This document shows positions 36,801-49,380 of a stretch of DNA of 64,000 nucleotides, piece after piece (the stretch's first letter is position 1; every line of letters starts with the position of its first letter). Under the pieces are notes generated by a model. That model saw only the letters and a list, made by a program, of their open reading frames with translations, made no database searches and was not told the DNA's origin. The stretch covers positions 434,001-498,000 of the forward strand of contig JAJTTP010000003.1 of NCBI GenBank assembly GCA_023313575.1, read 5' to 3'. This DNA is from Eutypella sp. D-1. Taxonomy: Eukaryota > Ascomycota > Sordariomycetes > Xylariales > Diatrypaceae. The translations under genes and the position numbers were made by a program.

Positions 36801-38134
36801 TAAGAAGATCACGTTAACGCCGGGCTTGCTGCGCGATGATACCGAGTCGAGGGGCTCCAGCGAGTCCAAGGAGGTACGGCAGCGTCCTAGCCTGGACAAA
36901 CTGGAGAAAGATCTCGTGCCTGATAAGGTCAAGGACGAGAAGAAGAAGAAGGACAAGAAAGAGAAGGAGAAAGAGAAGAAGTCGGGCGGAATTCGAAGCT
37001 TCTTTTCCCGGGGTGGCAGGAAGAAATCCATCGACGACGACGATGATTCGCTCGGAAAGCGGTCTATGGATTCGGGCGCTGATGCGGAAGAATCTCGGGC
37101 ATCGGAACCGGACTCGCCAGAGAAGTCGGCGAACTCGCACAGAACCCCAAGTAAACTGCAGAAGCAGCAGTCGAGGGCCGATGCGTCTCCGACCCGCAAG
37201 CCAGCTCTCATCACGCAGGCGCAACCAAATACTGTAGAAAACGTGCCCCCCACCAACTCGCTGAGGATGGTAGAAACCGAGCCTCTCAGGAGCCCGGACA
37301 AGTCGAAGGATGATAAGAATAAGTCAATGGCGCCGAAGCCGGAGCCCAAGCCGCAGAAGGTCACAAGGGCGAAACAACGGGTTGAGCTGGATGATTTCGA
37401 AGAAGACGAAGAACAAGTGGTTGCGGAACCAAATTGGCCGCCCCCAGAACCCCAGCAGGCCCAGGAGCCTCAACAGCCTCAGCCTCAGCCACAACAGCCA
37501 CAGCGGCCAACGTTGCCAGGTTCATATCCAGACAGCTACCTCGGTAACCAAACTTCTGCACCACAACAGCAGCAGCAGACCGAGCCAGAAGCGGCAGATG
37601 TCACGCAGTCGACCTCACGAGCACGGTCCGAATCTCCTGCTTCCGTTTCACCCGTCTCACCCGTCACGACCTCCAAGCCACCTGCCCTCGTAGCGGACAC
37701 CTCAAGCCAAGAGGACCGGTCGTCGCCGATCTCGTCGCCGTCCCCAGAGCTCCCGGATGCTGATGATGCGCGGACGCACAGGAACCAGGACTCGACAACC
37801 ACGACGGCCTCGGCCGCCACCACCACGGCGACGACTACGTCGACGACGTGGAACGACACCAACCTCCGGGCCTTCTTCGACTCCGGGTCCGAGATCCGGG
37901 ATCTCCTGACCGTGGTGTACGACAAGACGGACGTCCCGCCCGTCGGCCCGGAGCATCCTGTTGCTGGCCTATTCCGCGAACCCAACGCGAAGCTCGCCGA
38001 GATTACCACTGTAAGCCTCCCCCCCCCCTTTTATTCTCGTTGATGTGTAACATGGTACTAACGGCCTGCAGCAATTGGACAATATGCTGGGCGACTGGTT
38101 AGCCCGGAAGCAGAGGCTACGGGGTACTGTCTGA
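33881..38134 (+). CDS. tea4: Tea4/Bud14-type SH3 polarity factor with a PP1-docking motif
   Basis: Exons 33881-33908, 34805-36142, 36203-36276, 36331-38010 and 38072-38134; 1,060 residues. The 28-nt first exon encodes MTRPKIIRA and joins after an 896-nt intron, in phase 1, to DTIDLQDHNAPSAKD. An SH3 domain lies at about 411-470 (YALHTFVATVEG, SYWWLVRV, then GYLPAEHIETP after splicing). The following block NPLKSAMKRRKTKNVTFAAP at about 495-514 contains KNVTF, an RVxF-type PP1-docking motif, and is characteristic of this family. The remainder is low in complexity: an Asp/His repeat at about 225-265, a Lys/Glu run and Gln/Pro runs. Known relatives (fission yeast Tea4, budding yeast Bud14, Aspergillus TeaC) bind PP1 and link microtubule-delivered polarity marks to formins at growing tips. 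The last exon ends LDNMLGDWLARKQRLRGTV. Confidence 0.9.
35452..35560 (+). repeat. GAC/CAC trinucleotide repeat coding an Asp/His/Asn tract
   Basis: A run of CACGACGAC units inside exon 2 of the Tea4-type gene, encoding alternating Asp, His and Asn (DHDDHDDHDD and similar). On the opposite strand it produces a spurious Val/Ile-rich frame. The repeat length is probably variable between isolates. Confidence 0.85.
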
Positions 38135-41100
38135 TGAACCACGGGGACTTGCAATTCTGCTCCCCTTCGTTTTGGGGTTCTTACCGGTTTTTGGCGCGCA
38201 TCGGCATCGGGGCATCTTGTCGTTCGGTGTAACAGGATTCTCTCTCACTCTCACTCTTTCCCCCTTTTTATCCCCCCCTTTTTACGATAGTGCATGACGA
38301 AACAGATTCCCAATCTTCTTTCCTTCTGTGTGTGCGTGTGTGTGTGTCCGTGTCCCGTGTTGCGCCGCGCGCTGCGGTTGCCCGGTGGGCGTATGGCGTA
38401 AAGAAAGGCGGGAGGACGAGCGAAGGAGTGGGAGGGAGAGGCAAGGGGAGGAAAGAAAGACATGGATGTTGCAAAAGAGGAAGAGAGACGCACGCGGAGG
38501 CTGGAAACAGGGCCGTTCTTTTTTTCTTATTTCTTGTTTTCTTTCTTGAATTCCTCTTCAGTCGCCATCATCATCCTCATCTATCTATCATCTAACTATA
38601 CTAGCCGGCCGGCCGGGGAACTCGGCTGTGGTTCTTCCCCCTCCCCCCCCCCCCATTTTTTTCACTTTTTTCTTTTGAGGTTCTTAGGTTTTCACATATC
38701 TCCAGGAGGGACAATGGAGGCCGGGGAGAGGGGTTTCTCCCATTTTTTTACTCTTCTTATTTACTAGGTGAACCATTTATGTTTAAGTTCAGAAGAGGGG
38801 CTTATAAGTGGGATGGAAGCGGAAGTGGAAGTGGGAAAGGAGAGGGGAACGTGGTAGGAGATAGGTGTATGCAAGGATAAGGGAATACAGGAGCGGAATC
38901 ACCGCTTGAAATTTCCTTTTTGAAGTAACTTGCCGGACTTTTCACCTTAGCTGCCTACCTACGTGCTTGCTTGCTTCCATGATATATGATACTGAACCTT
39001 GACTAAAGTCTTTCCACCCCTGTTTCTATTTCGTGACTTTTGCACTTCTCTGATAGGTCCACGTTGACCGTTTCCTCGCGTGGTCTTGGGTTGTCGCAGG
39101 GGTTAGGTGCGAAGAGTAGGTATGTCCATAGGGCTCCAGGGCTGGGGGCCAAGCAGCAGAGGGCTGGTGTTAGCGGTGAAGGACAAGCGCAGGTGTTCGG
39201 GTTTTCGTATTTGGTCTGGGAGGATGGAAGGAGAGGGAGAATGACGAATCTACAGGACATATCCAACATACTCCAACCGAATTGACGAACGGACGGGCGC
39301 GAGGCGCAGTGTCCGACCCCAATGGGCAACCAGTGCCATGTGTGTGATGGGCTATATGTATTCGTAGGTATGTACAGAGATACCTAGGTACATATGTACT
39401 TGCCTATTGCGAATACCCACTTCATGTACCTACCTGATAAGTTGCATTTCCCTCTGTCCAGACCCTGCAGGGCCACGAGGTTGTCCGACCGGTTCTTGCG
39501 CAACCTCTAGGTAGGTATTCTTGCTACAGGGCTAATAGCTGAATAAGATTGGTCAATTTGTGGCTTTTTCCCCCGCGTACGACGAAAAAAAAAAAAGACG
39601 GTATACCTAGTCCCCGCATAAGGTACCAACGTAGGTACCAGTAATTAAGGTTTGCCTTTCATCAAGGCTTTCACCAAGGCTGTCACCACTGCCTCCTTCC
39701 GCTACCACCCTGTTATAGCGGAGGCCAATAAGGACCTAAGTATGTCGGGTATCACTACTACCACATTAATGCAGCCACTACGGAGTATATCCATACATAT
39801 GACACCACCGCCGGCGTTATCCCTACTATCGTCACTGCCATTTAAGATACACCATCGTATTACTGCTATCCCTATTGTCACTCCCTATTGTTTTATTCAG
39901 GTACGAACCGGGTCATAAGAATCAAGATACAATGACACCAATCAAAGAACGCCCATTGACGCGTTTTAAGGCCTAACAGGAATAGTGGCAGGAACGCAGG
40001 AGCCTTGAATCGGTTTCCAGGTAAATGATATCGCTTACATAGAACAGTAGTTCCGCCCATAGTCCAAACATGACGACACCAATCTGGAATAGTAGGTATA
40101 CACAGGCAAGCTACCTGCCAGGCAGCAAAGCGACTAGACAACAAACTTAGGGAAAAAACAAATAAGCCTCCTGATATCAGTCGAATGGCGTGTCGTGCCG
40201 CAGACCTGCACCTGCTGCACAAGCGACTACGTACCTGAGATCTCAGTATCTTAAGTGTACGCACATTCGCCGTAGGGAAATGGAGGGGAAGCCGTGTGCT
40301 ACGGATACATACCTAGGTAGGTACTGCCTAACTATTGCCGTCAGAGGTAAAGGCCTGACCTCGGGACTCCTTGAAGATCCCCCCAAGTTCCGTAATTCAG
40401 GTGGAGAAACGCAAAAGACTGCAGGTACCTACGGTACAGCCTAGCGGAAAACCAGCTTACCAATTGTAATTGTATTACCTACCTAGGTATATAAGAGGTT
40501 CACCTCCAGGGCAGTCAAACCACAAGATTTAATTAAGTCACCTGTCAGCCGGCTTTCCGCCGCCCTCCAACGATTAATCTGATTGGTCGAATAGCTCAAA
40601 AAAGGGGTCGTGGGCAAAAGTAGGTACGAGAAGAAAAAGGTAGGAAAGTCTGTCAGAAGCAGATTTAAAAACGGAGACAACCTAGCTGCATTGCATTTTA
40701 CCGAACCAATTACAAAGCTAGTGGTGCGCGGTGGTATTCAGACGCCCCTACCGATCTCATAAGGGCCTACAACATCACCATCTTCTTGGAATCACTAGTT
40801 TCAATGTTCTTACTACATACATATGTACCTAGGTACATATGTGATTACGGTTTATAATGTATATTTACATACCTAGGTAGGTAGGTATATACGCTGCGAT
40901 AACGATAGCACAGGTACCTGAGCAGTAGGTACTATGTGTGAAAATCGCCCATGAATTCCTGCAACGAGGACAGGCGCTTGATGGGTGCGATTAGTGGGTG
41001 CGTGTGCGTACATATAAGGCTGCCCGTCCGCATGTCAAAGTCAACTTACCCATTCGCTTTTCCTCCACGGCTCCTTTTTACTATGTATATAAAGCTCCGG

Positions 41101-41380
41101 GGGCATCTTAACTGGCCATTCATCTGTTGCGAGTTCTCTTCCTTTAAAATATCTCCAGACACCACCTTTACGACCCACCAAATTGCCAAAAAAGAAGTGT
41201 TGTGTAAACTACTTGAGTTAAAGATATATCGAAGTGCTTGAAAATCCAAATCATCCTGAGAAATAACTGCGAAGTCGTTATATTCATTCATCTGTTTCAC
41301 TTCACCACATCTTTGTATCATTTCCTACAAGTTTGCAATCTGGGACTGCTCCTGAATATCGAATCCACCCCCTCCTCGTT
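38135..41380. other. 3.2-kb gene-free spacer
   Basis: It contains a (GT)n run at about 38324-38347, a C-rich run at 38639-38654, an A run at 39585-39596 and five copies of TACCTAGGTA at 39381, 40310, 40480, 40826 and 40870, the densest cluster in the window. No open frame has protein-like content. The last 200 bp should hold the promoter of the membrane-protein gene at 41381. Confidence 0.5.
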
Positions 41381-42164
41381 ATGCCTCAAGAGAACCCGGC
41401 AGCGCTCGCACCCACGCTATCTGTCCTTTCCCATCGTCAAAGTCATTCATCCGTCCTAGTATTCATACTGATGGCCTTTTTCGGCATTAGCGAGGTCTTA
41501 GTAGTCCCGACGCTTGAAGGCGATGCTCAAGATGTCACTAGAATCGTGCTGTACGTTTCATTCACCTACAGTGGTCCCATGACTACGGCCGCTGACCTGT
41601 ACAGCACCTCAACGTGGGCTCTTTTTCTATTTGTTTTCTCAGTCATGCATGTCGTGAATGAGAGCAAAGATATCGTGTAAGACCATAATTCTATTTCCTT
41701 AGACCTATCCTTATCGTAAGGCCACCTTGTTGGTCTCGGGTGTTTTGTGACCACCCGGCGACCCATGATACGGATCATCCCTTCTCATCATTATGATCAC
41801 TAAGCAATACATTAGCGTCATTGCAATTTACGTGGTTTGCATATGTCTCTCGATCGCCTGGGGATACTGGGTGTTCCTCCTATGCGACATTGAGAAGCTT
41901 ATTATATATCTTCCCGTCCTGGTCAACCTCGGCATCTTCGTCGCTGCCGTGGGTTGCGACATTGCCCGAAGGACGCCTGAAGAACGAGAGAACTTACTAA
42001 ATGGCTTCAGGACTGCTAAGGGTATGATAGCGGGCTGTCTGGGCTGGCTAACTTCCATGTTCAGCGGGCCACCGGGGAACGTCTCCTACACGCCTGTCAA
42101 CCTAGACAACGTCGAGTCGGCCGCGCACCGCCCCACATCTGGCGCAGTGTCGCCAGCACAGTAG
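41381..42164 (+). CDS. hypothetical four-helix membrane protein
   Basis: Exons 41381-41674 and 41805-42164; 217 residues. The downstream frame is closed by a stop at 41766 and its only AG before the conserved part is at 41803-41804, so the join must be phase 0. I therefore use the GTGTAA donor at 41675; the stronger-looking GTAAGA two bases later would break the frame. Hydrophobic segments: about residues 26-46 (VLVFILMAFFGISEVLVV), 75-92 (WALFLFVFSVMHVV), 100-125 (VIAIYVVCICLSIAWGYWVF) and 131-150 (IIYLPVLVNLGIFVAAVG). A polar tail of about 65 residues follows. I do not recognise the family. The donor choice is uncertain; GTCGTG at 41651 would also keep frame. Confidence 0.6.
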
Positions 42165-44444
42165 TGCAATCACTCAGCCAAGCCAAGAAGACTATGCCCA
42201 GCAAAGCGAGGGACTTTGGGGTTTGGGGTATTACCCGTAACTTTCATTGAGATGTACTTAGCAGTCAACTAAAGAGCATGCTCATAAGCGATGGAGTTTC
42301 GGGTGGAATTTTGGTATTTAGGATTACGTGTAATGGATCTTTGTATACTTGGGTAACCAGGCGTCTTTCGTGGGAAAGCTCAAGGAAAGTGTAAGGGGAA
42401 AATTCACACATTAGGTAAACGAAAGCTTCATATAACAACGACGTTATCGCTTACCAGTAAATGTATTACTCATAAGGATGGGGATGCCTTAAGCTTTTTA
42501 CAACAGGTTTCCCATTTTGGAAGGTGGGGTACGACGTGATTGGCTGGTCGGCTATTAGCGAGGTCCCTCGGCTCTTACCGTATAACTTAAGCGGTAGCTA
42601 CAGTTAATTTTGCCTAGCACCATGGAGCTTAAAACAACCCCACTGCCGCTCCTGCCCTGCTCTGCACCCCTTATATCCTTGTACCATATAGTAGTTTCAT
42701 CCCGATTTTGGCATTTATAGTTACCTAGGCGCCCTCGACATACCTACCCAGATAGGTACATCAGTAACTATAAGATGTTGAACGGGATTTAATCAAAACA
42801 GCAGTAGCTGTACCCACTGAAAAACAAGATGGATGCGGGATTTGCCTACGTAGGTAGGTAGCTAGCTGAGCACCCAAGTACGAGTGAACAGCAGCAATCA
42901 ATCAGATCGAAAAAGCTAAGAAGTATCGAGTACATCTAATTAGTCAAGACATGCCGGTACGAGTGCCTCGCTATTTCCCTAACAGGCAGTAGGAAGTAAG
43001 GCGTTAAGCAGTTTGGCGGTCAATTTTGCTACCTCTCACCCTTCGTTGGGAGCACCGAGTGTGCAACGCTCAGGAAACGTAGCCATGTACCCGGGAGCAT
43101 TTCAGCACTAACTCCGATAGAGGTGAGGGGGGTAGGGGGGCCTGGTTACTTCGTCGAAAGATGGGGCTCGCCAACGACGCGCAGCCAAAAATATATGTCT
43201 TACCCTCGTTTTCTACATTAGTAGGTGGCTCAACGTATACAACAAAGTCTTTCACGCGCTCTCTCAGAGGTGCGCGGCGAAACAAAGCGAGGTTTCCTGG
43301 GTTTCCCGGGCGCCTCCGTTTGGTCTAAAACTGCGTTAACGGCGCACCCTCCACTTGCGGGCGGGGACGGCTTGATTGGCTGTCAAACAGTGGGAATTCT
43401 ACTGCCTCATGGAAGAAAACGACGGTACCAAGAGGGCTGTTGGATTGATGTTGTAAAAGATAGTACAATGACCCGTTGGCAGCCCAGGAGACATAGCCGT
43501 TTGTACTGGGTGGCTTCTCCTAAATTCGTACCGATACAGCGCAAAATTCAGTGACTGCTGTTATTTTGCCAGACAAGCGAATGACTAAACAACAAGACAG
43601 GCCAATAACTCCTACACTCCCTTCTACGTTGGTCAAAGTTTACGGACCAGCTCACATTTCATACGCGCACGACGGCTCCAAGTATGCACATGTATGCAGG
43701 TTTTTCCCCTACACGACGGTCTACCTATGTAGGAAAGGGGAATGCAACATAAGACGGGGTCCTAACGCAGCGCAACGCAACGCAACATAATGTAGCAGCA
43801 AGACAACCCTTCCATATCCCCCCGAAGCCATTGAACCGATCCACCAGAAGCGTTGTTAACCTAACAACTCCCTGAACGCCGCAAGCCATGCTCGCCGTAA
43901 CAGTAACACCTTAGACCATCATCCCGTCGTTCGGAAACTCGTCATACCAGGTCGTATATATGGTGTTCTTGCTTGGGTTAGGGGTGCGGAGACCGTGCAA
44001 TGCAAATGCGATCGTAGTGGAGATCGATCTGTACGGGTTGATGTGGAGATAAGTGGAGAGCCCCAGCAGCCAAGTCTTGGCTTACTTATCCACATCTGCC
44101 AAGAGTCCCTCCCGACTTCACATAAAGGATTGATTGGCGACGGACTGGTAGATGAGGGTTTGCTTGATGAAAAACCCCAGTTCAGGAGAGGCCTCAATCC
44201 ATTCTCGCCGAGGAAATTCAGTCCGAAAACAAAATAGAAGAAAAACAAAGGCAAAAAGGCGTATGGGACGCCAACTCCTTAATCAACATGCACCTCGCAG
44301 AATGATGGCATCGAGTTGCAAAGAAGAGTAGGTAGCCACGTGAATCGCATAGGCGTCCATGAAAACCTCCGCACGTTAGCTTCATTCAAGGCAACATTAG
44401 CAGGAAATGCGGGCACTTACGAGGTCTCTTATAGATGAGCGCCC
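42165..44444. other. intergenic spacer between convergent genes
   Basis: No supported gene. A short ACGCA array (CGCAGCGCAACGCAACGCAAC) lies at about 43767-43787. A 109-codon frame at 43225-43554 begins with GTG and has no splice or family support. Confidence 0.5.
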
Positions 44445-46048
44445 TTAGTCCTCCAGACGGATGGCGTAGAAGACACCGCTCGGCCAGATATACCAGCGGC
44501 AGGGCAGGTGGTTGATGGTGGCGCGAGACATCTGGATCCACTCGCCATCGAGCTGGCGGGTCCAGTACATGCGGCTAGGGTTCTCGTCGGCCGGCTGGAA
44601 GTCCTGCGGCTCGTTGGCCTCGTTGTTCGCCGCCGCGTTGGCCTGCTCCATCGCAAACTCGTTGCGCGTCTTGCCGAGGCCCATGATGTCGGGCGGCAGG
44701 TTCTGGACGCCGGGGAAGCCGGGTGCCGGCGGGCCTTGCATGAACGGCGGGACTTGGCCGGCTTGCGGGAACGCGCCGGGCGGGAACTGGCCCTGGCCGG
44801 GGTTCGTCATGAAATGAACGGCCGGCGGGGCGGGCTGGTACGGTTGACCCGGGAGGAACTGACTAGGCTGGCCAGTGACGTGCGGAGGAGGACCGGATGG
44901 GATTTGACCAGGCTGCATGTAGTACGGCTGCTGCGGCTGCGGCTGCTGGCCCGGATAGACCATACCGGGCATGACGGCGGGCTGTCCGATTATACCGCCG
45001 ACCTGGACCTGTGTGTCACGAAAGGGTTAGCGCGGAGTGCTACGATGAAAAGATAAGTAACGAGTTAGGAAGCAACAACGAATCAGGAAATAGCGTTAGT
45101 AGTTAATGGCATGTGAGAGGCCGATAAGGTGATTGTTTGCCTAGCCCTGGGATCTTCAGACGATTTTCGGATAATTTCTTGTGCGTCGAAATAGACTTGC
45201 GGTGTATCATCGGCAGTGAACCTAGGGTTTACATGTGGCAATAGTGTGGATTTATGATACCACAATGATTCGAATATGTTAAATGAAGAGTGATTGGAGT
45301 ATCTAGTCAAGAGCTGTGATAGGAAATCATTTGGGGAGTGATAATCTGGATGCATTAGGGATAATGGAATGTAGTACCTGATGGATAGGCACCGCAACAG
45401 GAAAGGCAGGGATGGCAGGGACAGCAGGTTCGAGAATCGCGATGCCGGGCGCGCCTACCATCTGCACCGGCGGGACACAAGGAACACAGGCCGGCTCATC
45501 AAAGCGAGGACGCCACACATGCTCCATGGGGCCTTTCGCGAGGCTGGGGACTGGTTGCTCGGTGAAGTTTTGCGCACCTGGCTTCAGGTTGGGGATGGAG
45601 TACGGCATGATGTGAAAGTGCTTACAGGTTGGTAAAAGTAAGGGTAAGAAGTGCTGGAGGGGAACTGTTGATAAAAAGATCCAGAAGCTTGTACCTGAGG
45701 GGTGAGACCAGGAACCTGTTGGGCGAAGGGCTGTGGCACAGCAGAAGAAGTTAAACCGGTCAAAGTACTACGGCTCCAGCCACCGGGGTAGTGGGCAACG
45801 CTGTGTGGGAATGCTGGACCGGCCTTCTGGTAGTCTGATGGAGGGTTCCGTGGAGAAGCTGGAGGTATCGAATGCGCTGGTGCCGGAGTGGGTTTGTCTG
45901 TTTTCACGTTGCGAGTGTCACGAACGTGATCATGGGTTTGAGTGGTAGAGGGTTTGGGGGTAGGCGTCTTGATGTTGTGGGGTGGAGGAGGATGGTCCCC
46001 GAACTTGGCCTTAGAGGTATGCTGGTCGGATTTGTTTTCTCTTTCCAT
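44445..46048 (-). CDS. Pro/Gln-rich fungal protein with a conserved C-terminal block
   Basis: Exons 46048-45695, 45620-45378 and 45008-44445, all phase 0; 386 residues. Introns are 74 and 369 nt; the second is long for this genome. The N-terminal two thirds are disordered and Pro-rich, with His/Thr/Pro runs, then PGQQPQPQQPYYMQPGQ and further Gly/Pro/Gln repeats. The last 55 residues are compact and look conserved: SRMYWTRQLDGEWIQMSRAT followed by a block ending WYIWPSGVFYAIRLED. Similar short C-terminal modules occur in uncharacterised Sordariomycete proteins; no function is known to me. The third exon has two possible acceptors six bases apart (CAGGTCCAG), which would add or drop Val-Gln. 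Confidence 0.7.
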
Positions 46049-47470
46049 GGCAATGAGTGCAGGTAGGTAAGTAACTCCAAAGAGTATAGCTGCACGAACC
46101 GAAGACTCGGGGTGATTCCCTCGACTGTAGAAAAAGAGATGAGAAGAGCAGGAGCGGGGATCAAAGATAAATAAACAAGAAAATGAGTTGGCCACCTGAT
46201 GGTAATGGAAGTACGATGAACTCTTGGAATGGAGGAGAAGAAATATTCTTTTATTTATGGTACAGGAGCTGTTCAAAACCAGACAGGGCAAAGATACCTT
46301 AGGTAGTCTAAGAGGGGATAGGACAATATTCGGAACCTTGGGGGTCTAACAATTGGAAGGTACCCCGCAATCAGGCAAGAGGTAATCCAAGTTCTGCAGG
46401 ATTAAAAGGTCCACGAGGTTTGTATTATCCTATTGTCGAACTGTGTTGATCTATCGTCTTCCATGGGTGCAGCTACTGGCAGGCAGTGGCAGCTAAACCG
46501 GAGGCAAACAAGTCTAGCTTTAGAGCTCCAGGAGTAGCAAACAATGCCCGAATACCTACCAAACTCGGGGTGGTTGCTTCGAGTATCCTCTAGCTCCTGT
46601 ACTTCGGGTGGATATGCTATTGCTGGGGGAGAAAGAAACAAGGCAACTCACATTTCCTACAATGGGAACCCATCTCGTCCCGTCCCATCTGTAACCATCG
46701 GGGTCTTCTTCCAGGTGTATATCCGTGACCGGCCAACAACACATCTCGACAAAGTGCTTACTTGATAACTGTAGTAAATAAGCACTTAGGCAAATTGGTT
46801 ACCGTTGTTGGTTGGCTGAAGTGTGTAAGTATGTCCAGGAGTGGTTACAAGGGGAAAATAAACGAGTATGGGCTGGAGTTGTTCAAGATTCCATGGATAC
46901 TCTACCAGCCTAGGTGATGTATGTATATGTACTTCAGTACACGCGAAGGCGAAGTCGCGACTGTGGAAAGGGGGAGGGGTTGGTTGGTTAGGAGGACATG
47001 GTACCGAGTACATTCTGCTATTAAGGGCCTAGGGACGATGCTACAAACTTATCAATAGGTAGAAATACCCATAAATGTCTCCTTACACCTGGAAACAGTT
47101 TAAGGCTAACAATACGAAATTATGGTGCTTCAAGTACCCATTAAGTGCTCTTGCATGTGATCTCATAAAAAGGGTAGGGTCCCGTGGTTTGGGCAACATG
47201 CTCATGGTAAGGATTGTCCATTGTTATCCTGAGTGCGATTCTGATCTCCAAGCAAGTGTGATGGGGTGATTATTCCAGTATCCATACCGACCGATTCCCA
47301 GCCATCAGCTTCGGGAGGCCAAAAAATGCTAAGCTTCTGTTATCGTAGTAGCTCCTTCTGATTACAGTTTCGTTGTTTAGAAAGACATGACCGGCGTGTG
47401 CTATATCCGTCTCGGGCGCTCCCGATATGTGCTCAGTCGACGGGGTTTGGGGCTCGGAGTCTCCTTTTTT
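46049..47470. other. intergenic spacer between tandem minus-strand genes
   Basis: Promoter side of the Pro/Gln-rich gene and 3' side of the next gene. No supported gene and no strong repeat. Confidence 0.5.
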
Positions 47471-48721
47471 TCATTTGTCGAGAGGATTCTCGATCTTTAC
47501 GCATATATATTTCGCTTCCCATAGTTCGCAGGTCTAGAGTGAAATAGTTTAAGCCCCGAAATTTAGTAAGCGGCAGCGCAATTCTTGGAAGGCATCCTTC
47601 AATACTTCGTTTAGGGGGTGGGTGGGGGGCCACTCACACGTATGAAGGCAGGGACGAGGTCTTCGTCGCCCCGCATGGCCTTGAACATAGCCTCCAGGTC
47701 CTCCGCATGGTCGAGGACGCGCCAGTCGCCGACGAGCCTGCGCGCGTTGTCGCCCTTGCAGTCGAAGAAGCAGTAGGACCAGCTCTCGTACTCGGGGAGA
47801 TCGGAGAGACCGGCGACGAACTCGTCGGCGCGCCGCTGCGCCTCCTCTTGCGGCATCGCGCTCAGGTCCGGTAGCGCTAGCCGGCCCTCGGGCTCCGTCT
47901 GGAACGACGCGTACTTCATGTACGACGCCTTGCGCAGCGGCGCCGAGATGCGCTCCAGTCGCTCCAGGAACGCCTTGTGCTCCGCGTCCAGCGCCTCGAC
48001 GAAGACTCGTACCCCGACCTTCTCCTCGTCCGTCACGTGCAGGTGGTACATCTTCCGACCGCCCGCGACCTGCTTCGCCTCCTCCGGTTCCTGGGGGGTC
48101 AGAGAGCCCGTCATGAGCCGGTATTTGGCGATCAGGTTCACCTGTTTTCGGGATGAGTTTCCAACTCGCATGTTAGCGTAAATACGTCCCTACGGAGCTG
48201 ATACCAGGTGGACTGGGACGACTGGGACTAGCCTTCTCGTAGGTTTTCATATCAGCGAGCGGGCGCAGGGAGTTCTCGAACATCAGGTAGCCGCCGGTCT
48301 CGATCTCCTCGTCCATGAGGGCCTCGGCGCCCTGCAGGGTAGCAGGGGTGATCCCGCCGCCGAGCGCCTCCTGCCGCTTGCGGAACGCTGCGTCGGCCGG
48401 GACGGAGTCACCGGGCACATAGAGGTACCCCTTCGGATTATCGTCCGAGATGACCATGCCACTGTCAACGCCGTCATCATTCGGGTCTCCGCCGTCCGCG
48501 GTCGGCGCGGCCTTCGGGTAGCTCATACCGTCCACGCCGACCTGCTTGCGTTTCAGGAAATCATCCGCGCTCTCGGGGCGCGGCTGCACGACTTCGAGGT
48601 GCCACTGCCGGGCGATCGCCTCGTCCATCGTGATGGGCACTGCCCTCGAGAGCCAGGATTCGAGGCGGCTCTTTATGTGGGCCTCCACGATATCTTTGGA
48701 AGAGGGCGCATCGGATGCCAT
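47471..48721 (-). CDS. unrecognised acidic protein with a GC-AG intron
   Basis: Exons 48721-48233, 48141-47638 and 47533-47471; 351 residues. The first intron (91 nt) has donor AAG|GCTAGT, a GCTAAC branch site 29-35 nt before the acceptor and an AAACAG acceptor. All GT donors nearby are in phase 1 and cannot join the downstream frame, so a GC donor is the best reading. The second intron (104 nt) starts at CGT|GTGAGT and replaces a low-quality ending (VSGPPPTP) with TCELWEAKYICVKIENPLDK; this C-terminus is less certain. Visible blocks are IVEAHIKSRLESWLSRAVP near the start, GGYLMFENSLRPLADMKTYE before the first junction and LERISAPLRKASYMKY plus SWSYCFFDCKGDNARRLV in the second half. No family is recognised. 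The composition suggests a soluble intracellular protein. Confidence 0.72.
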
Positions 48722-49380
48722 GGTTGTGATTTGAGTTCGTTCTTTCCTCGATGATCTGCTGTCGCATGTACAACCTGTCGAGGCAAGTTCAAGAAATCAA
48801 GAGTCGAAGGTAGGAATAGAGTTGGGGAACTCATATTTATAGCTTGCGTGTGCCCCTCGGTGGTGTCAATACCTCCAATGGAGTATGCTCAGGTATCAAA
48901 TGGTCTTGTTGACACAGGTTGTTGCTCAGGGAGCAGCAGAAAGACAGCTAGCTACTTAGTACCTAGGTGATTGTTTCTCGAGATGACAACTGTACCAAAG
49001 TAACGCAAGCTCAATCGGAATCAAAATGGAAAAAAAAAAATAACGGGAAGGGACCCGTTTCGAAAATGACGTAACTGTCGCCCTATTGCTGACATTGAAC
49101 GCCTACCTATCCTTCCCCCGGTACGATGCGTTCTATACGCTTACCCACATAATATACACATAAAATCCAGCCAGAGGAGAGTTCAACCATCGCTATGCGA
49201 CCAACCCAAGGAAACCGCCTCCGTGCTTGATTGTCTGTTAAGATTCCGTCGTATCGGGGACTCACGAAACCCGATTTCAGATTTCAGGTCCGTCCGTCAT
49301 ATCATACAGGACTTTATCGAAGTCCGCATGGGCTGAGATGCCGTTTTTATCGTCTTTTATCTATCATATCATACGCCATT
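48722..49380. other. spacer between tandem minus-strand genes
   Basis: 659 bp. An A run of ten lies near 49031-49040 and there is a near-palindrome CTTAGTACCTAGGTGA at about 48954. No supported gene. Confidence 0.5.

Noticed and set aside
36459..37364. 301-codon minus-strand frame rich in Ser, Phe and Leu
   Set aside because: Antisense shadow of the Glu/Lys/Asp-rich exon 4 of the Tea4-type gene.
43225..43554. 109-codon plus-strand frame
   Set aside because: It starts with GTG, has no ATG near the start, no family and no neighbouring exon.
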